64,000 bases of DNA from Polyangiaceae bacterium (GTDB lineage Bacteria; Myxococcota_A; Polyangia; Polyangiales; Polyangiaceae). Numbering within the stretch: position 1 is the stretch's first letter; every line of letters starts with the position of its first letter. Below are positions 8,551 to 16,317 of this stretch, piece by piece. The notes below the pieces were generated by a model. That model was not told the DNA's origin. It saw only the letters and a program-made list of their open reading frames with translations, and made no database searches. The stretch is taken from positions 806,001 to 870,000 of the forward strand of contig JAWKRG010000004.1 in assembly GCA_041389725.1 (NCBI GenBank). Direction: 5' to 3'. A program made the translations under genes and the position numbers.

Positions 8551-8803
8551 ACGCAACGTAGGGGGACTGACGTGCTCCGAAGTGCTGTCGCACCTCTCCG
8601 ACTACCTCGACGGCGAAGTGGAGCCGGCTACGCGCCTGAACATCGAGAACCATCTCCGCGGCTGTGACGTGTGCGAACGCTTCGGCGGACACTTCAGCGC
8701 AGCCGTCGCGACGCTGCGGAGAAACCTGGGCTCGGCGGAAGAGTTGGAGTCCGAGGCCGACGCGCGACTCTGGCAGAGCGTGAACGCAGCCCTGGACGAG
8801 TAG
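8540..8803 (+). CDS. Zinc-finger (ZAS-type) anti-sigma factor
   Basis: The 87-residue protein carries the H-x3-C-x2-C motif of zinc anti-sigma domains (NHLRGCDVC: His38, Cys42, Cys45) plus an upstream Cys12 in LTCSEVLSHLSDYLDGE. It should hold the sigma factor encoded just upstream. There is no membrane helix, so it is a cytoplasmic anti-sigma, which may sense redox state or zinc rather than an envelope signal. Confidence 0.9.
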   Translation: MAHERNVGGLTCSEVLSHLSDYLDGEVEPATRLNIENHLRGCDVCERFGGHFSAAVATLRRNLGSAEELESEADARLWQSVNAALDE

Positions 8804-8848
8804 CGGACTGCAAACACGCCACGAGCCAGCGCCAAGAGCGATGACGCG

Positions 8849-9748
8849 CTAGCTTGCTAGGCGGACGTCGAGGGTCGGCGTTTCCACTAGGTGAACGGTC
8901 ATGGACGCAATGGCCACTCGCCCGTTGCTGGCAGCGAAGCGTGAGAGGATCTCCGTGAACAGTTCGTCCTTTACGCTCCGTCGGCGCTTGTAGTCGACGA
9001 CGTAGCGCAGGGTGAACTCGACCCAGTTGTCGTTAGCGACCAGGGTGACCGTCGGGCGGACCGTTGCCGCCTCTATGCTGTACTTCTGCACCAGCTCCTG
9101 CCAGTTGCCTTCTGCCTCCGTGGCGTAGGCCGAGAGCTTGTCAGCTGCCACGGCGTCGAGAACCGAACGCGCGTGTGTGAGGTCCGACCCGTGCTTCACC
9201 GGAACCTTGATTTCGTCCCAAAGGAAGTGGAAGTCCGCCGAATAGTTGAAGACGGGTTCCTTGAAGACGAAGCTGTTGGCGACGCGGACGATGCGTCCGT
9301 TATAGAGGTCACCGTCCACCCACTGCCCCAGCTCCATGAGAGTGGTACGCAGCATTCCAATGTCGATCACGTCCCCGCGAATTCCGCCGAGTTGAACGCG
9401 GTCTCCGACTCGGTAGAAGTTTGCGAAGGACAGCGCCACCCAGCCAGCGAAACTCGCAATGACCTCTTGAAGGGCAAAAGCGACGCCCGCGCCCGCCACG
9501 CCGAATGCCACGGTCAGTCCACCCAGTCGATCGCTGAAGATCACGGTGACGATGACGAGTAGCAGCAGGTAGCTGGCGCCGTTGACCAGTTTCCGCAGTC
9601 GATACCGCGTGTTGCCGTCTCTGACGTGCGCGCTCAGGCTACGGCGCAGCAGTGACGTGACGGCCCTCACCACGAGGAATGCGATGAAGACCGCCGCCAG
9701 GCCGCGAACAGTGTGGTTCTGGGACCAATTGGAGAGCATCTGCATCAT
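8849..9748 (-). CDS. MscS-family mechanosensitive channel
   Basis: The 299-residue protein has an N-terminal helix (GLAAVFIAFLVVRAVTSLL), a second (YLLLLVIVTVIFSD), and then the pore-helix and beta-domain signature of MscS proteins (AFGVAGAGVAFALQEVIASF, YRVGDRVQLGGIRGDVIDIG, NSFVFKEPVFNYS). It should open under membrane tension and release solutes on osmotic downshock. It is shorter than many myxobacterial MscS proteins, with few extra helices. It converges on the anti-sigma gene and has no clear operon partner. Confidence 0.9.
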   Translation of the reverse strand: MMQMLSNWSQNHTVRGLAAVFIAFLVVRAVTSLLRRSLSAHVRDGNTRYRLRKLVNGASYLLLLVIVTVIFSDRLGGLTVAFGVAGAGVAFALQEVIASFAGWVALSFANFYRVGDRVQLGGIRGDVIDIGMLRTTLMELGQWVDGDLYNGRIVRVANSFVFKEPVFNYSADFHFLWDEIKVPVKHGSDLTHARSVLDAVAADKLSAYATEAEGNWQELVQKYSIEAATVRPTVTLVANDNWVEFTLRYVVDYKRRRSVKDELFTEILSRFAASNGRVAIASMTVHLVETPTLDVRLAS

Positions 9749-9822
9749 GGTGGTCGCTGTATCCGCCCGTGACCCTTGTGGCGCAAGAGGGGCGGCACGG
9801 CCACCGCGGCCGCCATCACTGG

Positions 9823-10446
9823 CTAGGGCGCGAGCGCGCTCGACGCCTTAGCCGGCCCTGCGTCGCCGAACAACTTCGCTTCCTCCCAGTTGCGCACCCA
9901 GGGTTCGTCGCCATCGTTGAGCTCCACGAGTTCCGTCAGGCGACCTGCGTCGTATGCGTAGTCCTGAGTGATGCGGTAGCGGTCGAAGGGCGCGAAAGGA
10001 CCCGTGTCGGCGTCGAGTTGCAGCACGGCTCGCCGATGCGCGCTGTCGCCGTGTCCAGCGCCAGTGCCGAGGGTAGACTGCACGTCGTAGCGCTCCCCGT
10101 CGGTCGCCTTGGTGATGTCGATTCGGAAGGACATCACCTGTACCCGTGGCCCTGCTGAACCGTCATAGTTGGGATGGCGCCGGCGGAGCGCCTTCGTGGA
10201 CTCCCAGTGGTCGTCGAAGCGCTGCTGTTCCACCACGAACTCGTAGTCGAACTCCGGCACTCGGCGCCAGGCACCCTCGTCGAAGAGCTCGGCCTTCCCC
10301 TTGCCCACCCAAACCAGGGTGGCCCTCGGGCTCGGGGCCGAGGCCGTCAGGGTCAGGCCGGGCTCGACTCGGTGTTTGGCGTGATGGGCGCAGGCGCCCG
10401 TGGACAGGGTGAGTGCCAAAGGGAGCAGTGCATTTCGGTATCGCAT
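9823..10446 (-). CDS. Hypothetical lipoprotein divergent from LysR gene
   Basis: Starting at MRYRNALLPLALTL gives 207 residues with a lipobox (LSTGAC). The mature part mixes beta strands and charged turns (ATLVWVGKGKAELFDEGAW, FRIDITKATDGERYDVQ) and matches no family I recognise. The 75-base space to the LysR start contains a palindromic operator, so this gene is the likely regulatory target of that LysR protein. Confidence 0.75.
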   Translation of the reverse strand: MRYRNALLPLALTLSTGACAHHAKHRVEPGLTLTASAPSPRATLVWVGKGKAELFDEGAWRRVPEFDYEFVVEQQRFDDHWESTKALRRRHPNYDGSAGPRVQVMSFRIDITKATDGERYDVQSTLGTGAGHGDSAHRRAVLQLDADTGPFAPFDRYRITQDYAYDAGRLTELVELNDGDEPWVRNWEEAKLFGDAGPAKASSALAP

Positions 10447-10493
10447 GGCCCCACCATGACCTCGGGAATCAGCGTCAACAATACCCGCTCTCG

Positions 10494-10523
10494 GCACAGT
10501 ATTAGTGCTATTTCGGCACTAAT
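10494..10523. promoter_or_regulatory. LysR-type operator overlapping its own start codon
   Basis: ATTAGTGC (10501-10508) and GCACTAAT (10516-10523) form a perfect inverted repeat with a 7-base spacer. A further GCAC at 10494-10497 continues the series, so GCAC, GTGC and GCAC alternate exactly every 11 bases. The site runs into the ATG at 10522, which fits autorepression. Confidence 0.6.
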
Positions 10524-11376
10524 GGATCTCAACCACCTGAGGGTCTTTCGTGCCGTGGCCGAGACGCACTCCTTTTCGGGGGCAGCGGCGCTGCTGGGCA
10601 TCGACCGCACCCGCGCCAGTCGCGTCATCGGAGCGTTGGAGTCCGAGCTGGGGGTGCGGCTGTTCGCACGCACCACGCGTTCCGTTCGCCCAACCCCCGA
10701 AGGCGAGCGACTCGCGCGTAAGATCACGGCACCCCTTGCCGAACTGGAAGGCGCCGTTTCAGCCCTGCCTCTCGAGCGTCAGATTCCGACCGGCGAAGTG
10801 AAAGTCACCACTACGGCCGACATCGGCCGCAGTCTGATTGCGCCCGCGCTCGCCCGCTTTCGCCTTCGCTACCCAACGCTGCGCGTCCAGCTCGCGCTGT
10901 CCGACGCATTGGTCAAGTTGCCGGGCGTGGACTTGGCGCTTCGCGTGGGGCGTCCGGGCACGCAGAGCTGGGTTGCTCGTCGCCTGCGACGCTTGGAGGC
11001 AGGCTTCTTCGCGTCGCCCAGCTACTTGGAGCGCCGAGGTGTTCCCGAGGCCGCGCGGGATCTCGCGGAGCACGACGGGCTCTGGCCCGTGTCCCGCGGC
11101 CGACGGAGTTTCAGTCCCAACACTCGCCCTCCGCCAGCGGCCGTTGCATGCAACGACTTCGAAGCACTGGCAGCCCTCGCATGCGCCGGCGGTGGCGTTG
11201 CGATGCTGCCCACCTTCGTTGCGGAGCGCCACGTGACCATGGGTGCCCTCGTGCGCGTCTTGCCCGCTCTGAAGATCCCGACGGCACCCCTGTACCTGAT
11301 GTCTCAACCTCCAGGAAAGCTCCCGATGCGAGTACTGGCGCTCCGCGATTTCCTCATCGCGGAGCTACAGGACTGA
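10522..11376 (+). CDS. LysR-family transcriptional regulator
   Basis: The 284-residue protein begins MDLNHLRVFRAVAETHSFSG, with the winged helix-turn-helix in residues 1-60 (GAAALLGIDRTRASRVIGAL, ESELGVRLFARTTRSVRPT). An effector-binding domain follows (GEVKVTTTADIGRSLIAPAL, LALRVGRPGTQSWVARRLRR). It resembles the one-component LysR group that senses small aromatic or unknown ligands. A longer upstream open frame exists, but only this ATG gives the standard LysR N-terminus and it sits at the end of the operator palindrome. Confidence 0.9.
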   Translation: MDLNHLRVFRAVAETHSFSGAAALLGIDRTRASRVIGALESELGVRLFARTTRSVRPTPEGERLARKITAPLAELEGAVSALPLERQIPTGEVKVTTTADIGRSLIAPALARFRLRYPTLRVQLALSDALVKLPGVDLALRVGRPGTQSWVARRLRRLEAGFFASPSYLERRGVPEAARDLAEHDGLWPVSRGRRSFSPNTRPPPAAVACNDFEALAALACAGGGVAMLPTFVAERHVTMGALVRVLPALKIPTAPLYLMSQPPGKLPMRVLALRDFLIAELQD

Positions 11377-11394
11377 CCCCAAACCAGGATCGAC

Positions 11395-11422
11395 TTGGGG
11401 GACGGTTCCTTCGGAGTATACT
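11395..11422 (+). promoter_or_regulatory. Promoter with leaderless-type start
   Basis: TTGGGG (11395-11400), a 16-base spacer and TATACT (11417-11422) precede the ATG at 11429 by six bases. No Shine-Dalgarno sequence is present. Confidence 0.5.
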
Positions 11423-11428
11423 GATGGG

Positions 11429-13078
11429 ATGCGGCGCGCGCGGGTCGTGGTGTGGTACGGCGCAGGTGTCTTGACCCTGGCGTGCTCTCTCAACCAGCAG
11501 CTCGACACGCTGAAGGGTGAGGGAAATCGCGATGCGGGCGCTAGCGCTGGGACTGGTGGCGTCGGCGCAGCGGGCAGTGGCGGCTCCGGCGCCATTGGCG
11601 CGGGCTCGGCTGGGATCGGTGCGGCGGGCCAGGGCACGGGTGGAGGGTTCCCGGGTACGCTGCCCAACGGCGCGCTTTGCACGGCCGACGGCGGATGCGT
11701 CTCCGGGCATTGCTCCAATGGCGTGTGTTGTGACACGGCCTGCGCAGGGCCCTGCATGGCGTGCGTTGCAGCCGCCAAAGAGAGTGGAGAGACCGACGGA
11801 GAGTGCGGTCCAGCCAAATCCGGCACCGACCCTCGCGGGGACTGCAGTACCGACGCTCCCGAGAGCTGCGGCGACACCGGGAAGTGTGACGGTACGGGCG
11901 CGTGCCAGAAGTACCCCGCCGGCACCCAGTGCAGCTCGTCCACCTGCAGCGGCGGTGTGAAGACTCTGCCGAAGCTATGCGACGGCAGCGGACAGTGCGT
12001 CGCGGCCGGCACCGAGAACTGCAATCCGAAGGTGTGCAACGGCGACGTCTGCTCTTCGGACTGCGTCGGAGACTCCTCCTGCTCCGCCAGCGAGTACTGC
12101 GACACGCTGACTGGGAACTGCACGACGAAGCTGGCCAAGGGGCAGAACTGTCAGGCTGCCAATCAGTGCTCGACGGGGTTTTGCGTGGATGGCTCGTGTT
12201 GTGAAAGTGCGTGCACGGGTAGTTGCATGGCGTGCAATGGCGCGCTGACGATCGCTCAGAGCGGCACGTGCGCAGCCGTCACAGCGGGAACAGACCCTGA
12301 CAACAACTGCGCCGATCAGGGCGCAAGCAGCTGCGGCACCGACGGCAAGTGCGACGGCAGCGGCAAGTGCCGCAAGTACGGTCCCACGGCCGTGTGTGCG
12401 GCAGCCACGTGTTCCGGGTCGACCCAAACCAACGCCAAGACCTGCGACGGCAACGGCGTGTGTAGCAGCAACGGCACCACCAACTGCAGCCCCTACGTGT
12501 GCAGCGGTTCTCAGTGTGGCGCGTCCTGCAGCGGATCGTCGGGCTGCGTCAGTGGCAGCTTCTGCTCTGGCTCGGTTTGCCAGGGCAAGAAGTCGAATGG
12601 TGCGTCCTGCAGCTCGGCGCAGGAGTGTACCAGCGCCTTTTGTGTGGATGGCGTGTGCTGCAACAGTGCGTGTACCGGAAACTGCCAAGCGTGTTCGGCC
12701 GCCGCCAAAGGAACTGGCGCGAACGGAACCTGCGCGAACGTCGCCGCAGGCAAGGATCCCCACAACAACTGCACCCAACAGGCCGCATCCACCTGCGGCA
12801 CCGATGGCACCTGCAACGGGTCCGGGGGCTGCCGTCTCTGGCCCAGTGGAACCGTTTGCAGTTCGGCATCTTGCGCCCTCGACCCCGCGAACAACTTCAC
12901 CTATCTGCAGACCAACGCCGACACTTGTGACGGCGCCGGAACCTGCGTGGACAAGGGGACCGTCGGTTGTGGGCTTTTGACTTGCGACGGCGACCTGTGC
13001 CGCACTTCCTGCACCAGCACCACCCAGTGCGTGTTGGGCGATTGCGTCAGCGGGACCTGCTACTTCAATCCGTTCTGA
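11429..13078 (+). CDS. Cys-rich repeat lipoprotein
   Basis: The 549-residue product has a signal peptide with lipobox (VLTLAC), a short Gly/Ala linker, and three repeats of about 140-160 residues. Each repeat begins with a phrase such as CVSGHCSNGVCCDTACAGPC or CTSAFCVDGVCCNSACTGNC, continues CDGTGACQKYPAGTQC and ends in a CDGNGVC segment. The Cys-rich repeats must be disulfide-bonded outside the cell. Proteins of this type are numerous in Polyangiales and are of unknown function. The 3' end overlaps the convergent NAGPA-like gene by 14 bases. A long open frame on the opposite strand is a composition shadow. Confidence 0.85.
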   Translation: MRRARVVVWYGAGVLTLACSLNQQLDTLKGEGNRDAGASAGTGGVGAAGSGGSGAIGAGSAGIGAAGQGTGGGFPGTLPNGALCTADGGCVSGHCSNGVCCDTACAGPCMACVAAAKESGETDGECGPAKSGTDPRGDCSTDAPESCGDTGKCDGTGACQKYPAGTQCSSSTCSGGVKTLPKLCDGSGQCVAAGTENCNPKVCNGDVCSSDCVGDSSCSASEYCDTLTGNCTTKLAKGQNCQAANQCSTGFCVDGSCCESACTGSCMACNGALTIAQSGTCAAVTAGTDPDNNCADQGASSCGTDGKCDGSGKCRKYGPTAVCAAATCSGSTQTNAKTCDGNGVCSSNGTTNCSPYVCSGSQCGASCSGSSGCVSGSFCSGSVCQGKKSNGASCSSAQECTSAFCVDGVCCNSACTGNCQACSAAAKGTGANGTCANVAAGKDPHNNCTQQAASTCGTDGTCNGSGGCRLWPSGTVCSSASCALDPANNFTYLQTNADTCDGAGTCVDKGTVGCGLLTCDGDLCRTSCTSTTQCVLGDCVSGTCYFNPF

Positions 13079-14801
13079 CAGCTGAGTCGGCGCGCTCCTG
13101 ACTCGCAGTCCATCGGCGGCGCCGCTGCGCGCCGAGCGCGAGCAACGCGAAAAGCCAGATCGGAACTTCTCGGGGCGGCCGCCCCGCACTGACGCTGCAA
13201 CTGCTCTCTTCGCCGCTCTTCGCGGTGTGAGTGCCACTACTCGACTTGCCCGCGTCGCCGCCACCGACTCCGCCGGCGCCCCCCGCGCTCCAACTGCCGC
13301 CGCTGCCGCCACCGCTCGTCACCGGGTCCGGTGCGTCCAGCACGTAGACGGCGCCGGCGTCGCTCACGAGAGTGACGGGCCGCGCCGGCCAGGCCTCGCC
13401 TTCGCTCAGGGCGGCTAGGTCGGCGGCGGACCGGCTTTCCACCGCGCCAAAGTCGAAGCGCCAAGCTTGCATCACTTCCGGGCTGGCCACGTGTCGAAGG
13501 ACGTCGCCGTCGAGGACGAAGACCTGCGGCGAGCCATCGTCGGCTCGCACGAGAGTCGGAGTGCCAGGCAAATCTGCGCCTGGCTTCAGTGCCTCCACGT
13601 CGGCGTTGGCGGCGGGCAGGCGATCCCAGAACTCGTCGAACTTCCACGCCGCGTAGCTGGGAGGATCGACTACGTGCCGCCGCTTGCCCATCAGGGGACT
13701 CATCGTCGCCTGTAGCGTCCCTGGGCTTCCGGAGAGCTCCGCGTTTGCGCCCCCGGATGAGTCGATGCCGTAGGCGTGGACGGGGTGCGCCTGGCCGTCG
13801 AGTAGCGAAAGTGGAACTCTGGCCGTGAATCCGTGTGCGCAGGAGCCAAGGGCAGCGCACAGGTCGTCGCGATGGAGGTCTGCCGTCGTCGTGCTGGCCG
13901 GCGCACCGGTTCCCGCTGCGCCGCCCCAGTACAGGTGGACCTCGATCGCCGCGTCTGGCGCATCTACGTCCCGAGTCCAGCCACGGGCGCCGTCAGCGTC
14001 GGCCGCGTCGAGCCAACCTTCGGGCGCGTGGTTGCAGTTGACGGCCGGCCCCGCGCCCTTTGCGAAGATGCCCAGATGGTTGTTCACTGGGCGGGTGCTC
14101 GAGATCACGGAGCCAAGGCCCTTGACGTAGAGCTGTGAAGATCCGCCGCCATCCTGGTTGGTCGCCCAGGCAATGGGTGGCGCGCTTGCCTGACTCGCAT
14201 GAGACACGAGGTTCGTGACCATGCCGTCACCGTTGAGCAAGGTGTCGCTCACGAAGAAGTAGAGATAGCGGTGGTCGGCGCTCAGCCCGATACTCGTTCG
14301 TCGATGTTTTCCCTGTAGCACCGCATCCCCGTCGAAAAGCGGGCCCTTGCCGACGCCCGCGTCGATGAGGATGTTGTGGCCGCCGACGATGTCGGTCACG
14401 CCCGCGCTTGGTTCCGTTGCGGCGTTAGGCACCAGTCCGGCCTGCGTGGGGCCAAACTGCCAATAACTTCGAACCTCTTTTAGCTGCTTGTCAGCGGGCC
14501 AGTCTTCGCCCGCGCCGCGCGCGCGACCAATGACCCAGCTCCAGCCAGGGAAATCGAAGAAGTCGGCGTTGATGGCCACTTCCGCGTCCACGTTCTTTGC
14601 CCAGGTAGCCGCCGTTGCGTTTCGTTCCGCGTACTTCGTTGCGCGCACGGACACGCCTGCCGCGCAGAGATCGGCGACGACCATTGCCGTAGCGCCGTTG
14701 TCCACGACCCGAATCCCCGGATGAGGGTCGCTCACGCCCGCTCGCGCCAGCGGACAGGCGAGGAGCCCCGCACTCACGGCCAACGCGGCTCTCGTACGCA
14801 T
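13065..14801 (-). CDS. Phosphodiester glycosidase (NAGPA-like) with MYXO-CTERM-like tail
   Basis: Starting at MRTRAALAVSAGLLACPLA gives 578 residues with a signal peptide. Residues about 30-280 match the NAGPA/phosphodiester-glycosidase fold: EVAINADFFDFPGWSW, TSIGLSADHRYLYFFVSD and the signature ATNQDGGGSSQLYV. Family members cleave sugar phosphodiesters. A beta-sandwich-like middle region follows, then a Gly/Ser spacer. The tail has Cys, a hydrophobic helix (EVPIWLFALLALGA) and RRRR, which resembles MYXO-CTERM surface-sorting signals. Fourteen residues follow the Arg cluster, which is unusual. Confidence 0.8.
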   Translation of the reverse strand: MRTRAALAVSAGLLACPLARAGVSDPHPGIRVVDNGATAMVVADLCAAGVSVRATKYAERNATAATWAKNVDAEVAINADFFDFPGWSWVIGRARGAGEDWPADKQLKEVRSYWQFGPTQAGLVPNAATEPSAGVTDIVGGHNILIDAGVGKGPLFDGDAVLQGKHRRTSIGLSADHRYLYFFVSDTLLNGDGMVTNLVSHASQASAPPIAWATNQDGGGSSQLYVKGLGSVISSTRPVNNHLGIFAKGAGPAVNCNHAPEGWLDAADADGARGWTRDVDAPDAAIEVHLYWGGAAGTGAPASTTTADLHRDDLCAALGSCAHGFTARVPLSLLDGQAHPVHAYGIDSSGGANAELSGSPGTLQATMSPLMGKRRHVVDPPSYAAWKFDEFWDRLPAANADVEALKPGADLPGTPTLVRADDGSPQVFVLDGDVLRHVASPEVMQAWRFDFGAVESRSAADLAALSEGEAWPARPVTLVSDAGAVYVLDAPDPVTSGGGSGGSWSAGGAGGVGGGDAGKSSSGTHTAKSGEESSCSVSAGRPPREVPIWLFALLALGAQRRRRWTASQERADSAVRTD

Positions 14802-14917
14802 GCCGGCCGCGTTACAAGAGTCGTGCCGAGTATGGGCCGGACCTTTCCCGCAAGTTCGTGTTGATTCGAGCGCTCCCCTGCGGTCTAGGAGGTCCAGGGC
14901 GCGCTGTGCCACGCCGC

Positions 14918-14940
14918 AGTGCCAACTGCGGGTTGGCACT
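14918..14940. promoter_or_regulatory. 9-bp hairpin between two NAGPA-like genes
   Basis: AGTGCCAAC (14918-14926) pairs perfectly with GTTGGCACT (14932-14940) around a 5-base loop. It lies between two minus-strand genes and may terminate the upstream one or bind a regulator of the downstream one. Confidence 0.4.
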
Positions 14941-14974
14941 CGGAGTGCGCGCGCCTTCGTTCGCGGACGAGCCC

Positions 14975-16213
14975 CTAGTTCTGAGCGAGGGAGCCCTTGT
15001 CACTGCGAACGACGTAGAAGAAGTCGCGATAGGAGCGCTTGCGGATGTACTCGTTCTCCGAGTGTTCGAAGCCTTCGGCGAGGGGCACTGCCATACGATC
15101 GCTGCCGGCATCGCCCGGCTCGAAGAGCACGAACTTGGGATAGGACCAATTCACGTCCATCTGGGCTACATCCACCGCGCCAGCGTGAAACATGCCGAGA
15201 GCGATGGCGGTCGCCGTCACGCTGTTGCCGATTCCGACGTACAGCACGTCGCGCTCTTTCGACAGCCCAACCGCCGAGCGGCGGATCACGGTTTCGCCGT
15301 CGAGCGTCGCGCCCCAGGAGCGGTTGTTCGGATCGCGCAAGCCGATGTGCATTTCGCCGCGCTCGTACATGCAGCCTGGTGCTTGTCGGAACCACTTCAT
15401 CTTTGGTTCCTTGTCCTGAATGCTCGACCAGGTGGCGATCTCGTAGCTGTTGTCGTCGTATTGGACGAAGGTGCACGCCTTGTCGCGGGGCTTCACCAAG
15501 GTCACGCCGTCCACTTTCATGCCGTAGTACCCGTGCTCCGTCATGAATCCGCCATTGAAGGCTGCCAGCAGTTCCTCGTGATGCTCGGGGGGCACGACCG
15601 CTTTGCGTTCGTACTTCTGCGCGTCCTTCTCGAAGCTCTTGGGTTCCCGATAGCCCGCGACGGCCTGCACTCGGGCTCGCCGCAGATCTACGGCCACCAC
15701 GAACAACTCCGCCCAGGAGCGATTCTTGTCGGGGTGGAGCAAGGTCTTGAACATGTAGGCCGGTTCCTTGGGCCGACGTGGATCCGAGATCTTCACCCAC
15801 TTGCCGTCTCCCGGCGCGGACCAGCTTGCGTGCACCGGTGGCACGTCCTTGGGACGAAACGGCGGCAGGGGCGGGGGCGCGTCAGCACCCGCGTCCAGGA
15901 CTTCGGCGACGGAATCCGCCGAAGAGTCCGCAGGGACTTCCCAGTAGGCCTTCGGCTTGTCGTCCTTCTTCCACCAGCGATTGAACTTGTCCTCGACGCC
16001 GTAGACGAAGTCTTCCAGCTTCGCCACGCGGTCCGTCCCGATCACGGCGCGCAGGGAATTGGCGATGAGCGGGCCCAACCACTCCACGCGATGCACGAGC
16101 ACCCAGAGCAGCACCACCGCGAGCGGCGTAGCCACGGCCGTGCCCAGCAGCCACTTCCGCAGGCGAGTACGCCGCCGCGGTTTCTTCTTCGCCTTGGGTG
16201 CGTCGTCCGCCAT
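14975..16213 (-). CDS. Second phosphodiester glycosidase (NAGPA-like) protein, membrane anchored
   Basis: Starting at MADDAPKAKKKPRRR gives 412 residues: a basic N-terminus, one membrane helix (WLLGTAVATPLAVVLLWVLV), then a periplasmic domain. The domain carries LLAAFNGGFMTEHGYYGMKV, RRSAVGLSKERDVLYVGIGN and a final MDVNWSYPKFVLFEPGDAG, the same order of blocks as in the adjacent gene. The DGGGSS signature is replaced by DVNWSY, so catalytic competence is uncertain. The gene pair may act on cell-envelope glycans. It is divergent from the BamA-like gene. Confidence 0.75.
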   Translation of the reverse strand: MADDAPKAKKKPRRRTRLRKWLLGTAVATPLAVVLLWVLVHRVEWLGPLIANSLRAVIGTDRVAKLEDFVYGVEDKFNRWWKKDDKPKAYWEVPADSSADSVAEVLDAGADAPPPLPPFRPKDVPPVHASWSAPGDGKWVKISDPRRPKEPAYMFKTLLHPDKNRSWAELFVVAVDLRRARVQAVAGYREPKSFEKDAQKYERKAVVPPEHHEELLAAFNGGFMTEHGYYGMKVDGVTLVKPRDKACTFVQYDDNSYEIATWSSIQDKEPKMKWFRQAPGCMYERGEMHIGLRDPNNRSWGATLDGETVIRRSAVGLSKERDVLYVGIGNSVTATAIALGMFHAGAVDVAQMDVNWSYPKFVLFEPGDAGSDRMAVPLAEGFEHSENEYIRKRSYRDFFYVVRSDKGSLAQN

Positions 16214-16305
16214 GGGGCCGCAAATGGTAGCCGCGATGCCCAGTTCGTGGCCCATTTCTTGTGCCGGACGCGCTCGGAAGCTGTCAGACCGGGCGAAACC
16301 CGCGG

Positions 16306-16311
16306 TATGAA
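16306..16311 (+). promoter_or_regulatory. Possible -10 (TATGAA) six bases before start
   Basis: TATGAA ends six bases before the ATG at 16318 of the Omp85-like gene. No ribosome binding site is visible. Confidence 0.3.
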
Positions 16312-16317
16312 TGCGCA

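Noticed and set aside
11975..13312. Long open frame of 445 codons on the strand opposite the Cys-rich repeat gene
   Set aside because: It is made of Ala/Arg/Gly runs and mirrors the Cys-rich repeats; the plus-strand frame has a signal peptide and regular Cys repeats. Composition shadow.
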